NCBI RefSeq assembly: GCF_018127965.1
Contig: NZ_CP072349.1
Coordinates: 1,368,001 to 1,432,000, forward strand
DNA from: Prevotella melaninogenica
Lineage (GTDB): Bacteria > Bacteroidota > Bacteroidia > Bacteroidales > Bacteroidaceae
Length of the DNA: 64,000 nt
Direction of reading: 5' to 3'
Made by a program: the position numbers and the translations under genes. Below, one piece after another: positions 8,664-17,952 of this stretch. Each line of letters opens with the position of its first letter. Position 1 is the first letter of the stretch. A model generated the notes under the pieces. It did not search any database. It was not told where the DNA came from and was given only the letters and a program-made list of their open reading frames with translations.

Positions 8664-10088
8664 CTATATCAAACCGAGTTCCTTTGCCTTTTCCCTCAAT
8701 AAAGCTAAAAGTGGTTCACGTTCATTAGGAACTCTATTGTCAAGGACGGCATCTTTCAGTGTTTGTTTTAATACACCGACCTCCCTACTTGGTTTCAAAT
8801 TAAACATCTCCATAATCTCGTTTCCATCAACACAAGGTTGTAAAAGACGCTTATAATCACGATCTTTTAAGTCCTTTAGTTTCTCACGAACAATACGGAA
8901 ATTATCCAAGAAGCGTTGTTTTCGAACTGCATTCTTACTTGTTATATCAGCCTCACAGAGTGTCATCAAGTCATCTATGTCATCACCTGCATCATTCATC
9001 AAGCGACGTACAGCAGAATCAGTTACCTCCTCATCAGCAATAGCAATCGGACGCATGTGTAAATCAACTTGTTTCTGCACATACTTCATCTTGCTATCCA
9101 TCGGGAGTTTAAGACGACGGAAGATAGTTGGGACCATCTTTGCACCCACAAAATTGTGGTTATGAAAGGTCCATCCTACTGTTGCATCCCAACGTTTACA
9201 CTTAGCCTTACCGACATCATGCAACAATGCCGACCAACGCAACCAAAGATTATCCGTATGTTTACAAATATTATCTAACACTTCTAAGGTGTGATAGAAG
9301 TTATTCTTATGTGCACGTCCATTTCTTGTGTCTACAACGTCAAGTGCTACAAGCTCTGGCAGAATGAGCTGTAAGAGTCCACAACGATACAACTCTATAA
9401 AACCCTTGCTTGGAGTTGCTGTCATCATTATCTTATTCAACTCCTCCTCAATACGCTCTCCACTAATAATCTTGATTCGTTCTGCATTACGCTCCAAAGC
9501 TTCGAAGGTCTCGTCTTCTATGAAGAAGTTAAGCTGTGTAGCAAAACGTACACAACGCATCATGCGCAATGGATCATCTGAGAAGGTTACATCAGGATCA
9601 AGTGGTGTACGGATAATACCGTCCCAAAGGTCATCAATGCCTCCAAATGGGTCTACCAATTCTCCGAAACGCGCTTTATTCAAACACACCGCCATCGCAT
9701 TAATCGTAAAGTCACGACGGTTCTGATCATCTTCTAATGTGCCGTCTTCAACTATTGGTTTCCTACTGTCGTGGCTATAACTTTCCTTTCGTGCACCAAC
9801 AAATTCCACCTCTATATTCTTATACTTTACCTGTGCAGTTCCAAAATTACGGAAAACAGACAAATGAGCCTTCTTTCCTAAAATGGCTTTCAATTCACTT
9901 GCAACCTGAATACCACTCCCAACAACAACGACATCAATGTCATTTGACGGACGTTCCAAAAACAAATCACGAACGTAACCACCTACAACATAGCATTCTA
10001 ATCCAAGTTTATCGGCTGCTGTTGAAATATGATGAAATATATCTTTGTCTATAAGCTGTGCCAATTCGGCATCTGAAAGATCTCGCAT
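8664..10088 (-). CDS. cca: CCA tRNA nucleotidyltransferase / poly(A) polymerase family protein with HD domain
   Basis: A 474-residue class II nucleotidyltransferase. The head has GGYVRDLFLERPSNDID (about residues 36-52), containing the G-G/R and metal-binding DxD motifs, then the RRDFTINAMA and RMMRCVRFATQL motifs that read the nucleotide. A C-terminal HD phosphohydrolase domain carries LLHDVGKAK (near residue 290). This arrangement is the usual Bacteroidales enzyme that builds or repairs tRNA 3' CCA ends. That role fits the window's tRNA-Pro, which lacks an encoded CCA. A poly(A) polymerase role cannot be excluded from sequence. The gene has its own promoter and terminator-like hairpin. Confidence 0.88.
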   Translation of the reverse strand: MRDLSDAELAQLIDKDIFHHISTAADKLGLECYVVGGYVRDLFLERPSNDIDVVVVGSGIQVASELKAILGKKAHLSVFRNFGTAQVKYKNIEVEFVGARKESYSHDSRKPIVEDGTLEDDQNRRDFTINAMAVCLNKARFGELVDPFGGIDDLWDGIIRTPLDPDVTFSDDPLRMMRCVRFATQLNFFIEDETFEALERNAERIKIISGERIEEELNKIMMTATPSKGFIELYRCGLLQLILPELVALDVVDTRNGRAHKNNFYHTLEVLDNICKHTDNLWLRWSALLHDVGKAKCKRWDATVGWTFHNHNFVGAKMVPTIFRRLKLPMDSKMKYVQKQVDLHMRPIAIADEEVTDSAVRRLMNDAGDDIDDLMTLCEADITSKNAVRKQRFLDNFRIVREKLKDLKDRDYKRLLQPCVDGNEIMEMFNLKPSREVGVLKQTLKDAVLDNRVPNEREPLLALLREKAKELGLI

Positions 10089-10120
10089 AAACTAATGTTA
10101 TCTTTTATAATAAGAGTCAT

Positions 10121-10129
10121 GCAAAGATA
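10121..10129 (-). promoter_or_regulatory. Promoter for the CCA-adding enzyme gene
   Basis: On the minus strand TATCTTTGC fits TAnnTTTG; a TTG lies 20 bases further upstream. The element is 33 bases before the start codon at 10088. Confidence 0.6.
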
Positions 10130-10419
10130 CATATTTTCCTCAACTCTCACAAGTTCAAAACCAAGTGAATTTTCATTTTATGGCTCTTCCGCTAAATGTG
10201 AGGTTGCTTTTCATATAGCTTTAACGGAGAATCCGAAGAAAGTCATTAAACAAAGATATAGATAAGACTCTCAACAGTCTATCATACTATCCCCGCCAAC
10301 ACAGAAGCCTTCTTCATTTTAATACTTCAAAGATCCCGTAGATAGAGCTTTGAAAAATCATTACATAAATCCAAGTAAGACCTCTATAAATAAGGACAAA
10401 AACACACATAAAAAGCAGG

Positions 10420-10573
10420 TTTGCAACCAACAGAAAATCAATTAGTTATAAAGTAGCGCAAGAAAAGGTGCTTAATTGGACTCCCAAAGGGCGTTAGTTA
10501 GAGCTCAAAAGGGCACCTTTTACAAGCCAATTAGCCGTCTTTTAGAAGCCAAAAGACCACGTATTGATTTCGA
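10420..10573 (+). repeat. Family A 22-nt periodic repeat, copy 2
   Basis: Five consecutive 22-base units run from 10464 to 10573; units 1-3 begin AAAGG. They are preceded by a flank (10420-10463) shared with copy 1. Unit 3 has the palindrome AAAAGGGCACCTTTT, and AAAAGGTGC of unit 1 can pair with GCACCTTTT of unit 3. An apparent reading frame over the repeat (10476-10754) has no known features and is not called as a gene. The rest of the 10089-11004 gap holds the two promoters listed and nothing else recognised. Confidence 0.8.
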
Positions 10574-10975
10574 ATCGTATGAAAATAGTTTACAAATACC
10601 AAACAAAAAGGAAATAAGTTGTTTACAGAAAATAGATATACATGGTATCAATTTGTATTTTACCCTGCAGTTTATCCTCCTTTGTGAAAGTAACAGATAT
10701 AAGAAAGTAATATCATGCAAGTGTATAACCCTTTATTCAATTCACAACCAATAAATTAATGGAAGAACCTTAAGGCATACAATTTCTCTCAAAAAACTTA
10801 GGGTTAAGACCCTCAGAAAGCCTCGTAATCCGACCGAAAGACACGGATCTATCTTCAACACAAAGATTGACAAAGGATATTCAAGTCCTTGCTGCAATCG
10901 CTCACAATGATTTACGAACCAACCTTAAAGACAGGAATAGTTGTTAATTCATTCGTTTATTACAGCGAAATTACG

Positions 10976-10983
10976 TATTTTTG
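10976..10983 (+). promoter_or_regulatory. -7 promoter element for the DUF1599-DoxX-tpiA cluster
   Basis: TATTTTTG fits TAnnTTTG. It overlaps an in-frame TTG codon at 10981, so that codon cannot be the start; the ATG at 11005, 21 bases downstream, is preferred. Confidence 0.6.
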
Positions 10984-11004
10984 CAGTCAAATCAATATAA
11001 GACT

Positions 11005-11553
11005 ATGGCAAGTCAACTGACAAAGACACAGCAGGAATTTCAAGACGTACTCGCAGAGTGCAGAAGTCTATTTGGAAAGAAGCTCCATGACTATGGTGCT
11101 TCATGGCGTATTTTGCGCCCTTCTTCCCTTACTGATCAGCTTTTTATTAAGGCGAAACGCATCCGTTCTTTGGAGATTACGGGTGAAAGTTTGGTGGGTG
11201 AAGGAATCCGCCCAGAATTCATTGCGCTGATAAACTACAGTATCGTAGGACTTATCCAGTTGGAAAAAGGCTTTGTCGACAGCGTTGACATGACACCTGA
11301 TGAGGCTTTGGCACTTTACGACAGCTATGCAAAGGAGTCATACGAGTTGATGATAAAGAAGAATCATGACTATGGAGAGGCTTGGCGCGATATGCGTGTC
11401 AGCAGCTATACCGACCTTATCTTGACAAAGATTGAGCGCATTAAGGAGATTGAAGACCTTGGTGGTGCCACACTCGTCAGCGAGGGTATCGATGCCAATT
11501 ATATGGATATAATGAACTACGCTGTTTTTGGAGCAATCAAACTACATGAATAA
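11005..11553 (+). CDS. DUF1599 domain protein
   Basis: A 182-residue soluble protein built of two similar halves: [18 protein letters not shown] near residue 27 and [17 protein letters not shown] near residue 118, each followed by a conserved K-x-R-I segment. This is the DUF1599 family of Bacteroidetes, whose biochemical role is not established. The start at 11005 follows from the promoter overlapping any earlier start. Its stop overlaps the start of the DoxX-like gene by eight bases, so the two are translationally linked. The same order (DUF1599, DoxX-like, tpiA) is common in Bacteroides relatives. Confidence 0.8.
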   Translation: MASQLTKTQQEFQDVLAECRSLFGKKLHDYGASWRILRPSSLTDQLFIKAKRIRSLEITGESLVGEGIRPEFIALINYSIVGLIQLEKGFVDSVDMTPDEALALYDSYAKESYELMIKKNHDYGEAWRDMRVSSYTDLILTKIERIKEIEDLGGATLVSEGIDANYMDIMNYAVFGAIKLHE

Positions 11554-13666
11554 AATAAAGTCTATACTGGTAAACCTCAGCCGTACCCTACTTGCTTTGA
11601 CATTCATCTTTTCGGGTTTTGTCAAAGCGATTGACCCTTTAGGTTCGCAATATAAGATTGCAGAATACTTAGAGGCGGTGCAGTTGTCGGCATATATTCC
11701 AGATTGGGCACAATTGATTTTATCTGTCGGACTGTCAGCAATAGAGTTCACCTTGGGTGTGATGCTCTTGCTTGCTATTCGTCGCCGACTCGCCAGCAAG
11801 CTATCTCTTATCATGATGGTGGTGATGACACTTGTGACCCTTTGGCTTACTGTAAGCAATCCAATACAGGATTGTGGTTGCTTTGGTGATGCCATTCATC
11901 TCACGAATACGCAGACTTTCATCAAGAATATAATCCTCTTGACAGCAGCCATCATCCTTGCCTGCTGGCCACTTTATCAGATACGCTTTGTATCAAAAAC
12001 AAATCAGTGGATAGCTTTTTATTTCACGATTGTCTTTATTGTCACAGCCTCCACACTGAGTCTTTATCATCTGCCTATCTTTGATTTCCGTCCTTATTAC
12101 ATCGGACAGAATATCAAAAAGGGAATGGAAATACCCAAAGGGGCTAAGCTAACGACTTATAAGACGACCTTCATTTGTGAGAAGAATGGCGTAACAAAAG
12201 AGTTCACTGAGAATGATTACCCTTACAATGACTCAACATGGGTATTCAAAGATACGCACCAAGAGATACTTGAAAAGGGTTACGAACCGCCTATTCACGA
12301 CTTTTCAATCACAGACGAAAAGACGGGAGAGGACCTTACCGATAGCATTCTAACCAAGGATGGATATACTTTCCTACTCATTGCCCCAGTATTGGAGCGA
12401 GCAGACGACAGCAACTTTGGAGAGATTGATGCTATCTATGAATATGCAAAGGAGAATGGTTATGGCTTCTATGGATTGACTGCAAGCACAGATAAAGCTG
12501 TAAAACACTGGCGAGATATTACTGGAGCTGAATATCCATTCTATACAATGGATGGCACAACTCTAAAGACCATTATTCGAAGTAACCCTGGTTTGGTGCT
12601 GCTTTATAAAGGTACTATCATTAATAAGTGGAGCCATAATGACCTGCCAAAACAAGCAGAACTGAACGCACCATTGTCGCTTATTGAGGTAGGACGTGAA
12701 CCAGAGAATGAGACATGGACAAAAATTGTATTGATTCTTATTTGCTATATCTTCCCACTGACACTCCTTATCGTAGCCGATCGCATTTGGTCATGGACAC
12801 GATGGGTAAGAAAACGTGAGGAATGGTTGAAACAAAAAGAGCAATGGTTAATACAAAAAGAACAATCAAATAAATTATATCAACTTTTAAAACGTAAAAG
12901 ACAAATGAGAAAGAAAATTGTAGCAGGTAACTGGAAGATGAACGAGACCCTGCAGGAAGGTATTGCTTTGGCAAAGGAAATCAACGACTCATTGAAGGCA
13001 GAGAAGCCAAACTGTGATGTTGTTATCTGTACTCCATTCATTCACCTTGCAAGTGTTGCACAGGTATTGGATGCAGAGGGTGTTGCTCTCGGTGCTGAGA
13101 ACTGCGCTGACAAGGAGAAGGGTGCTTACACAGGTGAGGTTTCTGCCGCTATGGTAAAGAGCACTGGTGTACAGTATGTAATCCTCGGTCACTCTGAGCG
13201 TCGCCAGTACTACGGTGAGACTGCAGAGATTTTGAAGGAGAAGGTACAGTTGGCATTGGCTAACGGTTTGAAGGTTATCTTCTGCTGCGGTGAGACTCTT
13301 GAGGAGCGTGAGGCTGAGAAGCAGAACGAGGTAGTAAAGGCTGAACTCGAGGGTTCTGTATTCCACCTTTCTGCTGAGGAGTGGAAGAACATCGTTTTGG
13401 CTTACGAGCCAATCTGGGCTATCGGTACCGGTAAGACAGCTACATCTGATCAGGCTCAGGAGATGTTGGCTTACATCCGCTCTATCGTTGCAGAGAAGTA
13501 TGGCAAAGAGGCTGCAGAAGACACAACTATCCTCTATGGTGGTAGCTGTAACGCAAGCAACGCTGCAGAGTTGTTCAGCAAGTCTGACATCGACGGTGGC
13601 TTGATTGGTGGTGCTTCATTGAAGGCTGCTGACTTCAAGGCTATCATCGACGCTTGGAAGAAGTAA
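11546..13666 (+). CDS. DoxX-like membrane protein read in frame into triosephosphate isomerase (fused reading frame)
   Basis: One uninterrupted frame of 706 residues. Residues 1-160 hold four hydrophobic helices of DoxX type ([16 protein letters not shown] near residue 18) as in Bacteroides BT_3928-like proteins. Residues about 165-400 form a periplasmic, thioredoxin-like region without a CxxC pair, then a last helix ([19 protein letters not shown]). A charged tail with a [12 protein letters not shown] repeat runs straight into the complete TPI sequence. No stop codon separates the two. A TAA at 12871-12873 is out of frame by one base, so loss of one A from the run at 12855-12859 would create this fusion. 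I think two proteins are made. Confidence 0.6.
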   Translation: MNKIKSILVNLSRTLLALTFIFSGFVKAIDPLGSQYKIAEYLEAVQLSAYIPDWAQLILSVGLSAIEFTLGVMLLLAIRRRLASKLSLIMMVVMTLVTLWLTVSNPIQDCGCFGDAIHLTNTQTFIKNIILLTAAIILACWPLYQIRFVSKTNQWIAFYFTIVFIVTASTLSLYHLPIFDFRPYYIGQNIKKGMEIPKGAKLTTYKTTFICEKNGVTKEFTENDYPYNDSTWVFKDTHQEILEKGYEPPIHDFSITDEKTGEDLTDSILTKDGYTFLLIAPVLERADDSNFGEIDAIYEYAKENGYGFYGLTASTDKAVKHWRDITGAEYPFYTMDGTTLKTIIRSNPGLVLLYKGTIINKWSHNDLPKQAELNAPLSLIEVGREPENETWTKIVLILICYIFPLTLLIVADRIWSWTRWVRKREEWLKQKEQWLIQKEQSNKLYQLLKRKRQMRKKIVAGNWKMNETLQEGIALAKEINDSLKAEKPNCDVVICTPFIHLASVAQVLDAEGVALGAENCADKEKGAYTGEVSAAMVKSTGVQYVILGHSERRQYYGETAEILKEKVQLALANGLKVIFCCGETLEEREAEKQNEVVKAELEGSVFHLSAEEWKNIVLAYEPIWAIGTGKTATSDQAQEMLAYIRSIVAEKYGKEAAEDTTILYGGSCNASNAAELFSKSDIDGGLIGGASLKAADFKAIIDAWKK
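12905..13666 (+). CDS. tpiA: Triosephosphate isomerase
   Basis: The segment beginning at ATG 12905 encodes a complete 253-residue TPI, interconverting dihydroxyacetone phosphate and glyceraldehyde 3-phosphate in glycolysis. All key motifs are present: NWKMN (catalytic Lys), LGHSERR (His), [14 protein letters not shown] (Glu) and [10 protein letters not shown] plus GLIGGASL at the phosphate site. Length is the normal 250 or so. Codon choice becomes strongly biased (GGT, GAG, AAG, CGT) from this ATG on, unlike the DoxX part, as expected of a highly expressed enzyme with its own start. It is listed separately because the upstream frame reads into it without a stop. Confidence 0.93.
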   Translation: MRKKIVAGNWKMNETLQEGIALAKEINDSLKAEKPNCDVVICTPFIHLASVAQVLDAEGVALGAENCADKEKGAYTGEVSAAMVKSTGVQYVILGHSERRQYYGETAEILKEKVQLALANGLKVIFCCGETLEEREAEKQNEVVKAELEGSVFHLSAEEWKNIVLAYEPIWAIGTGKTATSDQAQEMLAYIRSIVAEKYGKEAAEDTTILYGGSCNASNAAELFSKSDIDGGLIGGASLKAADFKAIIDAWKK

Positions 13667-13681
13667 TTCAAAGAAAATCAA

Positions 13682-13752
13682 AGAGGCTGTATCAAATTGC
13701 TACTTGGTCAACAACCATTGGCATTTTTGATACAACCTCTATTTCAATTTTT
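13682..13752 (+). terminator. Terminator after tpiA
   Basis: AGAGGCTGTATCAAA (13682-13696) pairs with TTTGATACAACCTCT (13726-13740) with one mismatch, followed by a T-rich tail. The core TGTATCAA/TTGATACA is shared with the terminator at 60608-60659. Confidence 0.75.
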
Positions 13753-13764
13753 ATACACTAAAGA

Positions 13765-14430
13765 ATGAAAAGACTCCTTACAATCATAGTTTTTATGCTG
13801 ACTGCTGTTGTGGCTGTTAATGCCCAAGGGTCGGTAACGGTATCGCAGAGTGCCGAGATTGACGCATTGGTGAATGGCAAGAAAGCTTCAAAGAAAAATA
13901 ATAAAGACCGACAGAAAGTAGAGAGTCAAAACGAGAGCGCACGTCCAGCTCTCAAGACGCCAGACACGAAACAGCTAACTGTTCCAAAGCTAAACGAGCA
14001 TAAGCCTGAAATAGCACGCCCAGACAACAGCACCTTACAGCCTATCAGAACAAAGATCGTAAAACGTTTAGTCAGAAGACCGCACGTCCCTTCATGGGAT
14101 GAGGTTGAAGACACGCGGATTGTGACCAAACGTATCAAGAAAGGTACACAAAAAGTAAGAGGCTTCCGTGTACAAGTTTATAGTGGTGGTAATACTCGTA
14201 TTGCACACCAACAAGCAGACAAGGCGGGGCAAAAAGCAAAACAACTATTCCCTGATCAACCTGTTTATGTACACTTTTACCCACCACGTTGGATGTGTCT
14301 TGTAGGTAACTTTACCAACTACAATGCAGCAAAGAAGATTATGCGAACACTTCGAAAAGAAGGCTATCCGCATGCTAATGTCATCCGAATGATGGTAAGT
14401 ATTAAGACAACACAACCTGTAGATTTCTAA
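13765..14430 (+). CDS. SPOR-domain envelope protein
   Basis: A 221-residue secreted protein: signal peptide (cleavage near VNAQ, residue 21), a lysine/proline-rich low-complexity region (about 30-110) and a C-terminal SPOR domain (about 130-215) with VRGFRVQVYSGG and YVHFYPPRWMCLVGNF. SPOR domains bind peptidoglycan strands stripped of stem peptides, usually at division sites. It lies between tpiA and folE, an order common in Bacteroidales, though the tpiA terminator separates it from the upstream genes. Binding role comes from the family; partners are unknown. Confidence 0.82.
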   Translation: MKRLLTIIVFMLTAVVAVNAQGSVTVSQSAEIDALVNGKKASKKNNKDRQKVESQNESARPALKTPDTKQLTVPKLNEHKPEIARPDNSTLQPIRTKIVKRLVRRPHVPSWDEVEDTRIVTKRIKKGTQKVRGFRVQVYSGGNTRIAHQQADKAGQKAKQLFPDQPVYVHFYPPRWMCLVGNFTNYNAAKKIMRTLRKEGYPHANVIRMMVSIKTTQPVDF

Positions 14431-14497
14431 GGATTATTCCACCTTATTATCATAAAGAGAACCCTAACAAATACAATAAATCAGAAAACAAAATAAT

Positions 14498-15091
14498 ATG
14501 ACGCCAGAAATACCATTCCGTGAAGGATTAGACGAACTTGCATCACACTACAAGCAGGTGCTTACACTCTTAGGAGAAGACCCAGAAAGAGAAGGTTTGC
14601 AGAAAACACCGATGCGTGTTGCAAAGGCAATGCAGGTACTTACACGTGGTTATACACAAGACCCACATAAGGTATTGACAGACGCTTTGTTTGAAGAGAA
14701 GTACAACCAGATGGTTATTGTGAAAGATATTGACTTCTTCTCCATGTGTGAACACCACATTCTTCCGTTCTATGGTAAGGCTCATGTTGCATATATACCA
14801 AACGGATATATAACAGGATTGAGCAAGATTGCACGTGTTGTGGATATCTTCTCACATCGTCTACAAGTACAAGAACGCTTGACAGAGCAGATAATGCAGT
14901 GTATTAATGATACGCTGAAGCCACAAGGAGTAATGGTTGTCATCGAAGCAAAGCACATGTGTATGCAAATGCGTGGCGTAGAAAAGCAGAATTCTATCAC
15001 CACAACAAGTGCTTACAGCGGTGTTTTTGAATCAAGTAAGACCCGCAATGAGTTCATGGACTTGCTGCGTGGAGAGACCAAGAGAATATAA
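14498..15091 (+). CDS. folE: GTP cyclohydrolase I
   Basis: A 197-residue enzyme that opens GTP to 7,8-dihydroneopterin triphosphate, the first step to tetrahydrofolate. Zinc ligands are visible in CEHHILPF (Cys and His) and [10 protein letters not shown] (second Cys). The QERLTEQIM and TTSAYSGVF segments are family signatures. Length matches family members of about 190-220. It follows the SPOR gene by 67 bases and probably shares its transcript. Confidence 0.96.
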   Translation: MTPEIPFREGLDELASHYKQVLTLLGEDPEREGLQKTPMRVAKAMQVLTRGYTQDPHKVLTDALFEEKYNQMVIVKDIDFFSMCEHHILPFYGKAHVAYIPNGYITGLSKIARVVDIFSHRLQVQERLTEQIMQCINDTLKPQGVMVVIEAKHMCMQMRGVEKQNSITTTSAYSGVFESSKTRNEFMDLLRGETKRI

Positions 15092-15126
15092 TTAAAACAC
15101 TATTATAAACTTTAAAACTCAAAAAA

Positions 15127-15768
15127 ATGAAAAGAACAATGAAAACAGCCTTTATGGCTTTATGTGCAGTTACAATGTTGGCAGTTACGGCCAGCTGCTC
15201 AAGTGACAAAAATGAAGTTGACTATCCCAAGACTACTGAACAAGTTCTTAACCACATGGTAGGAGAATATAAAGGAACATTAGGTTTCTCTACCACGACA
15301 GAAACTGGTACAGAAGGTGCCTATGGTCGAGAGATTAGCTGGAAGATAGATAAGAATCATGATATCGTTATTGAAAAATTCCCATACGTAACATTAGCAA
15401 ATGGTGTCTCAAAACAAGAAGTTGCTGGGAAAATGTCAGAATTATTTCAGACACTTTTAGACGTTAAAGATGCACCTCTTTATATTGTCATGGCAGGTTC
15501 AGACATATCCGACAACCGCATGTCATTGAATATAGACCTTCTTTTCTACGCACCACTTTCTGCACCAAATGCAGATTATGAAATAGTAGGATCAATCAAA
15601 AAAGCTCAACCTATATCCAAGAGTTACTATAATATAAATGAATCAGAATTATACCTCGAATTTACAGTAGAGGGACTAATTAAGAAACATAAGAATGGTG
15701 GAGTAAGAGAATGGCAGAAAGATTTCGACAAGCCAATAACATACTATCTAAGAGCCAAAAAGCAATAA
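15127..15768 (+). CDS. Lipoprotein of DUF4840-like family, tandem copy 1
   Basis: A 213-residue lipoprotein (lipobox TASCSS, Cys at about 24). After a short linker comes VLNHMVGEYKGTLGF, then ISWKIDKNHDIVIEKFPY and LANGVSKQEV; the same three blocks occur in the next two genes. It resembles the Prevotella/Bacteroides DUF4840 lipoproteins, whose role is unknown. Residues about 150-210 form an alternating beta pattern ending in ITYYLRAKK. It likely sits on the envelope. It is 35 bases after folE, but a perfect 14-bp hairpin just downstream separates it from copy 2. Confidence 0.7.
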   Translation: MKRTMKTAFMALCAVTMLAVTASCSSDKNEVDYPKTTEQVLNHMVGEYKGTLGFSTTTETGTEGAYGREISWKIDKNHDIVIEKFPYVTLANGVSKQEVAGKMSELFQTLLDVKDAPLYIVMAGSDISDNRMSLNIDLLFYAPLSAPNADYEIVGSIKKAQPISKSYYNINESELYLEFTVEGLIKKHKNGGVREWQKDFDKPITYYLRAKKQ

Positions 15769-15773
15769 ATGTA

Positions 15774-15811
15774 ACTTGTACGAAGCCTATTCAACAGGGC
15801 TTCGTACAAGT
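15774..15811 (+). terminator. Perfect 14-bp hairpin between lipoprotein copies 1 and 2
   Basis: ACTTGTACGAAGCC (15774-15787) pairs with GGCTTCGTACAAGT (15798-15811) around a ten-base loop. It begins five bases after the stop of copy 1 and ends 20 bases before the start of copy 2. No T run follows, so it may limit read-through or protect the upstream message instead of ending transcription fully. Confidence 0.55.
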
Positions 15812-15831
15812 ACGTCAAAAGAAGGAAGAGC

Positions 15832-16449
15832 ATGAAAAGAAATATGAAACTTATAACAATGGTCATTTGCGCACTTGTAATAGCATTGTTTACTACAAGT
15901 TGCTCAAAAGACAACGACATTCCAGATGCTGAGAAAAATACTATACAGGCGCTCAACAACATTGTTGGAAACTATAAAGGTAAGCTGACTACCAGATATG
16001 GTACAACTATAATAGTATGGCCGGGAATCAATTGGACTGTAGACAAGAATTCTACCATTACAGTCAACGACTTCCCATACCAATTGTTAGCAGATGGAGT
16101 GTCAAAGAATACTGCATCTTCGCTATATACTACTCTCGCTAACGAGAAGCAAAGACCGCTGAAATTGTATATTACGACCTTACAACCACAAGATAATAAG
16201 GTATTTTTCAACTTGTCATCTAACTTCAAGTTTAATATTACAACAGCCAACGAAACTTATGAATTAATAGGTGCCGTTTCCTTTAACAATAAGCAGTTCA
16301 GCAGTAGTTATACAATGAACAACTCTAAAATGCAACTGCAATTCACTATATACAAACTGGTGAAAATAAACAAGGCACACGCAACTGCAATTATACAAGA
16401 GGACTTTGACACACCTGTTAGCTTCTATCTGGAAGGATATAAGATGTAA
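15832..16449 (+). CDS. Lipoprotein of DUF4840-like family, tandem copy 2
   Basis: A 205-residue lipoprotein (TTSCSKD, Cys at about 24). It shares with its neighbours the ALNNIVGNYKGKL block, INWTVDKNSTITVNDFPY, LADGVSKN and a C-terminal DTPVSFYLEGYK strand. Similarity is clear only in these blocks, so the duplication is old. Role unknown; the shared FPYxxLAxGVS block is likely structural. Expression may depend on the hairpin just upstream. Confidence 0.7.
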   Translation: MKRNMKLITMVICALVIALFTTSCSKDNDIPDAEKNTIQALNNIVGNYKGKLTTRYGTTIIVWPGINWTVDKNSTITVNDFPYQLLADGVSKNTASSLYTTLANEKQRPLKLYITTLQPQDNKVFFNLSSNFKFNITTANETYELIGAVSFNNKQFSSSYTMNNSKMQLQFTIYKLVKINKAHATAIIQEDFDTPVSFYLEGYKM

Positions 16450-16525
16450 ATGAAAATTTATTTCATGGGATATAAGACGAGTAGTCTACCTTTACTATAA
16501 GATAAAAACATTAAAACAAAAGTAT

Positions 16526-17197
16526 ATGAAAAAGATTATGACACTTGCAGCTATGGCACTATGCACCATCACCTTATGCCTCACAAGCTGCTCAAAAGAC
16601 GACAACAATGAAAATATAGGGGGTAAGGAAAAAGAACTAACAAAAGAACAATTCCTTGAAGCTCAGACAAAGGTTTTAAACAGTATTCCCGGAGATTACA
16701 AAGGTTTTATTAGTGTTGATGCAAAAAAACAGGGACTTAGTGGTAATATTAAATGGACTGTCAATAGGAATGGCATCGTAGTTTGCAAGAACTTTCCTTA
16801 TGAAGCTCTTGCGTTTGGAATATCTACTGATGACAATAGCAGCGAAGCCGCTCACCTTTGTTCAGCATTAAAAGAAGCTCCTTTAGCCGACCTTCAGTTC
16901 CGTCTTGAATCTAATCAGGAATCTAAGGACCCAGCAGATTTATATGCAACCCCACGTATTACTACAAAAATTAAAATTTCTCAGGGTACTTATGAGATTG
17001 TCGGTATACTACTAAATTATACACTTAATGCACACTATGATATAAAGACATCCAGGCTTAAGATGAAATTTGTAATCAATAGATTATATAGACTTATAGA
17101 ACATCAGGATGGACGCATTGAATATAAACAAGAAAAGAAATTCAGCATACCTGTTGAGTTTGAACTAAGAACAATAGAAAAGAAAGAAATACAATGA
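16526..17197 (+). CDS. Lipoprotein of DUF4840-like family, tandem copy 3
   Basis: A 223-residue lipoprotein (LTSCSKDD, Cys at about 22) with a longer, lysine/glutamate-rich linker, then VLNSIPGDYKGFI, IKWTVNRNGIVVCKNFPY and ALAFGISTDD, matching copies 1 and 2. Its last four bases overlap the start of the exonuclease III gene (ATGA), so the two are co-translated although unrelated in function. Function unknown. Confidence 0.7.
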   Translation: MKKIMTLAAMALCTITLCLTSCSKDDNNENIGGKEKELTKEQFLEAQTKVLNSIPGDYKGFISVDAKKQGLSGNIKWTVNRNGIVVCKNFPYEALAFGISTDDNSSEAAHLCSALKEAPLADLQFRLESNQESKDPADLYATPRITTKIKISQGTYEIVGILLNYTLNAHYDIKTSRLKMKFVINRLYRLIEHQDGRIEYKQEKKFSIPVEFELRTIEKKEIQ

Positions 17198-17943
17198 AAT
17201 TTATTTCATGGAATGTAAACGGGCTTCGCGCCTGTGTAGGAAAAGAGTTTGAGCAGCAATTCAAGGACTTGGATGCTGATTTCTTCTGCCTACAAGAGAC
17301 AAAGATGCAAGCAGGACAGCTCGACCTCAGTTTTCCTAATTATGAATCTTACTGGAATTACGCTGACAAGAAGGGCTATTCTGGTACGGCAATATACACA
17401 AAGCATAAGCCATTGAGCGTGACTTATGGCATTGATATTGATGAGCATGACCATGAGGGACGTGTGATTACACTCGAGATGGAAGACTTCTACCTCGTAA
17501 CTGTTTATACACCGAACTCACAGGATGGGCTTCGTCGATTGGATTATCGTATGAAGTGGGAAGATGACTTCCAAGCCTATCTTCATAAACTCGATGAGAA
17601 AAAGCCTGTTATCGTATGTGGTGACATGAATGTTGCCCATCAAGAGATAGACCTTAAGAACCCAAAGACAAACCGCAAGAATGCTGGTTTCACTGATGAA
17701 GAACGTGAGAAGATGACTCAATTGCTAAGCAATGGCTTCATCGACACCTTCCGTACTCTTTATCCAGAGCAGGTTACTTACTCTTGGTGGTCGTATCGTT
17801 TCCGTGCCAGAGAGAAGAATACGGGGTGGCGTATCGACTATTTTCTCATCTCAGAACGTCTCAAAGACCGTCTCGAAGATGCTAAGATCCATACAGAGAT
17901 TATGGGAAGCGACCACTGTCCTGTGGAAATTATCTTGAAATAA
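17194..17943 (+). CDS. xth: Exodeoxyribonuclease III (AP endonuclease family)
   Basis: A 249-residue Mg-dependent endonuclease/exonuclease/phosphatase-fold enzyme that cuts at abasic sites in base-excision repair. Motifs: WNVNGLRAC (Asn), LQETKMQ (metal-binding Glu), GDMNVAHQEIDL (catalytic Asp and Asn) and GSDHCPVEI (catalytic Asp-His) at the C-terminus. Length is normal (about 250-270). The start overlaps the stop of the preceding lipoprotein by four bases. Confidence 0.95.
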   Translation: MKFISWNVNGLRACVGKEFEQQFKDLDADFFCLQETKMQAGQLDLSFPNYESYWNYADKKGYSGTAIYTKHKPLSVTYGIDIDEHDHEGRVITLEMEDFYLVTVYTPNSQDGLRRLDYRMKWEDDFQAYLHKLDEKKPVIVCGDMNVAHQEIDLKNPKTNRKNAGFTDEEREKMTQLLSNGFIDTFRTLYPEQVTYSWWSYRFRAREKNTGWRIDYFLISERLKDRLEDAKIHTEIMGSDHCPVEIILK

Positions 17944-17952
17944 GACAATCGT

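Noticed and set aside
10476..10754. Possible 92-residue gene
   Set aside because: It begins within the family A repeat, has no recognisable features and no promoter, and its codons follow the 22-nt period.
11546..13666. Designed or natural bifunctional enzyme DoxX-TPI taken at face value
   Set aside because: Not accepted as certain because one base added at an A run separates the genes and the window shows eight similar single-base losses.
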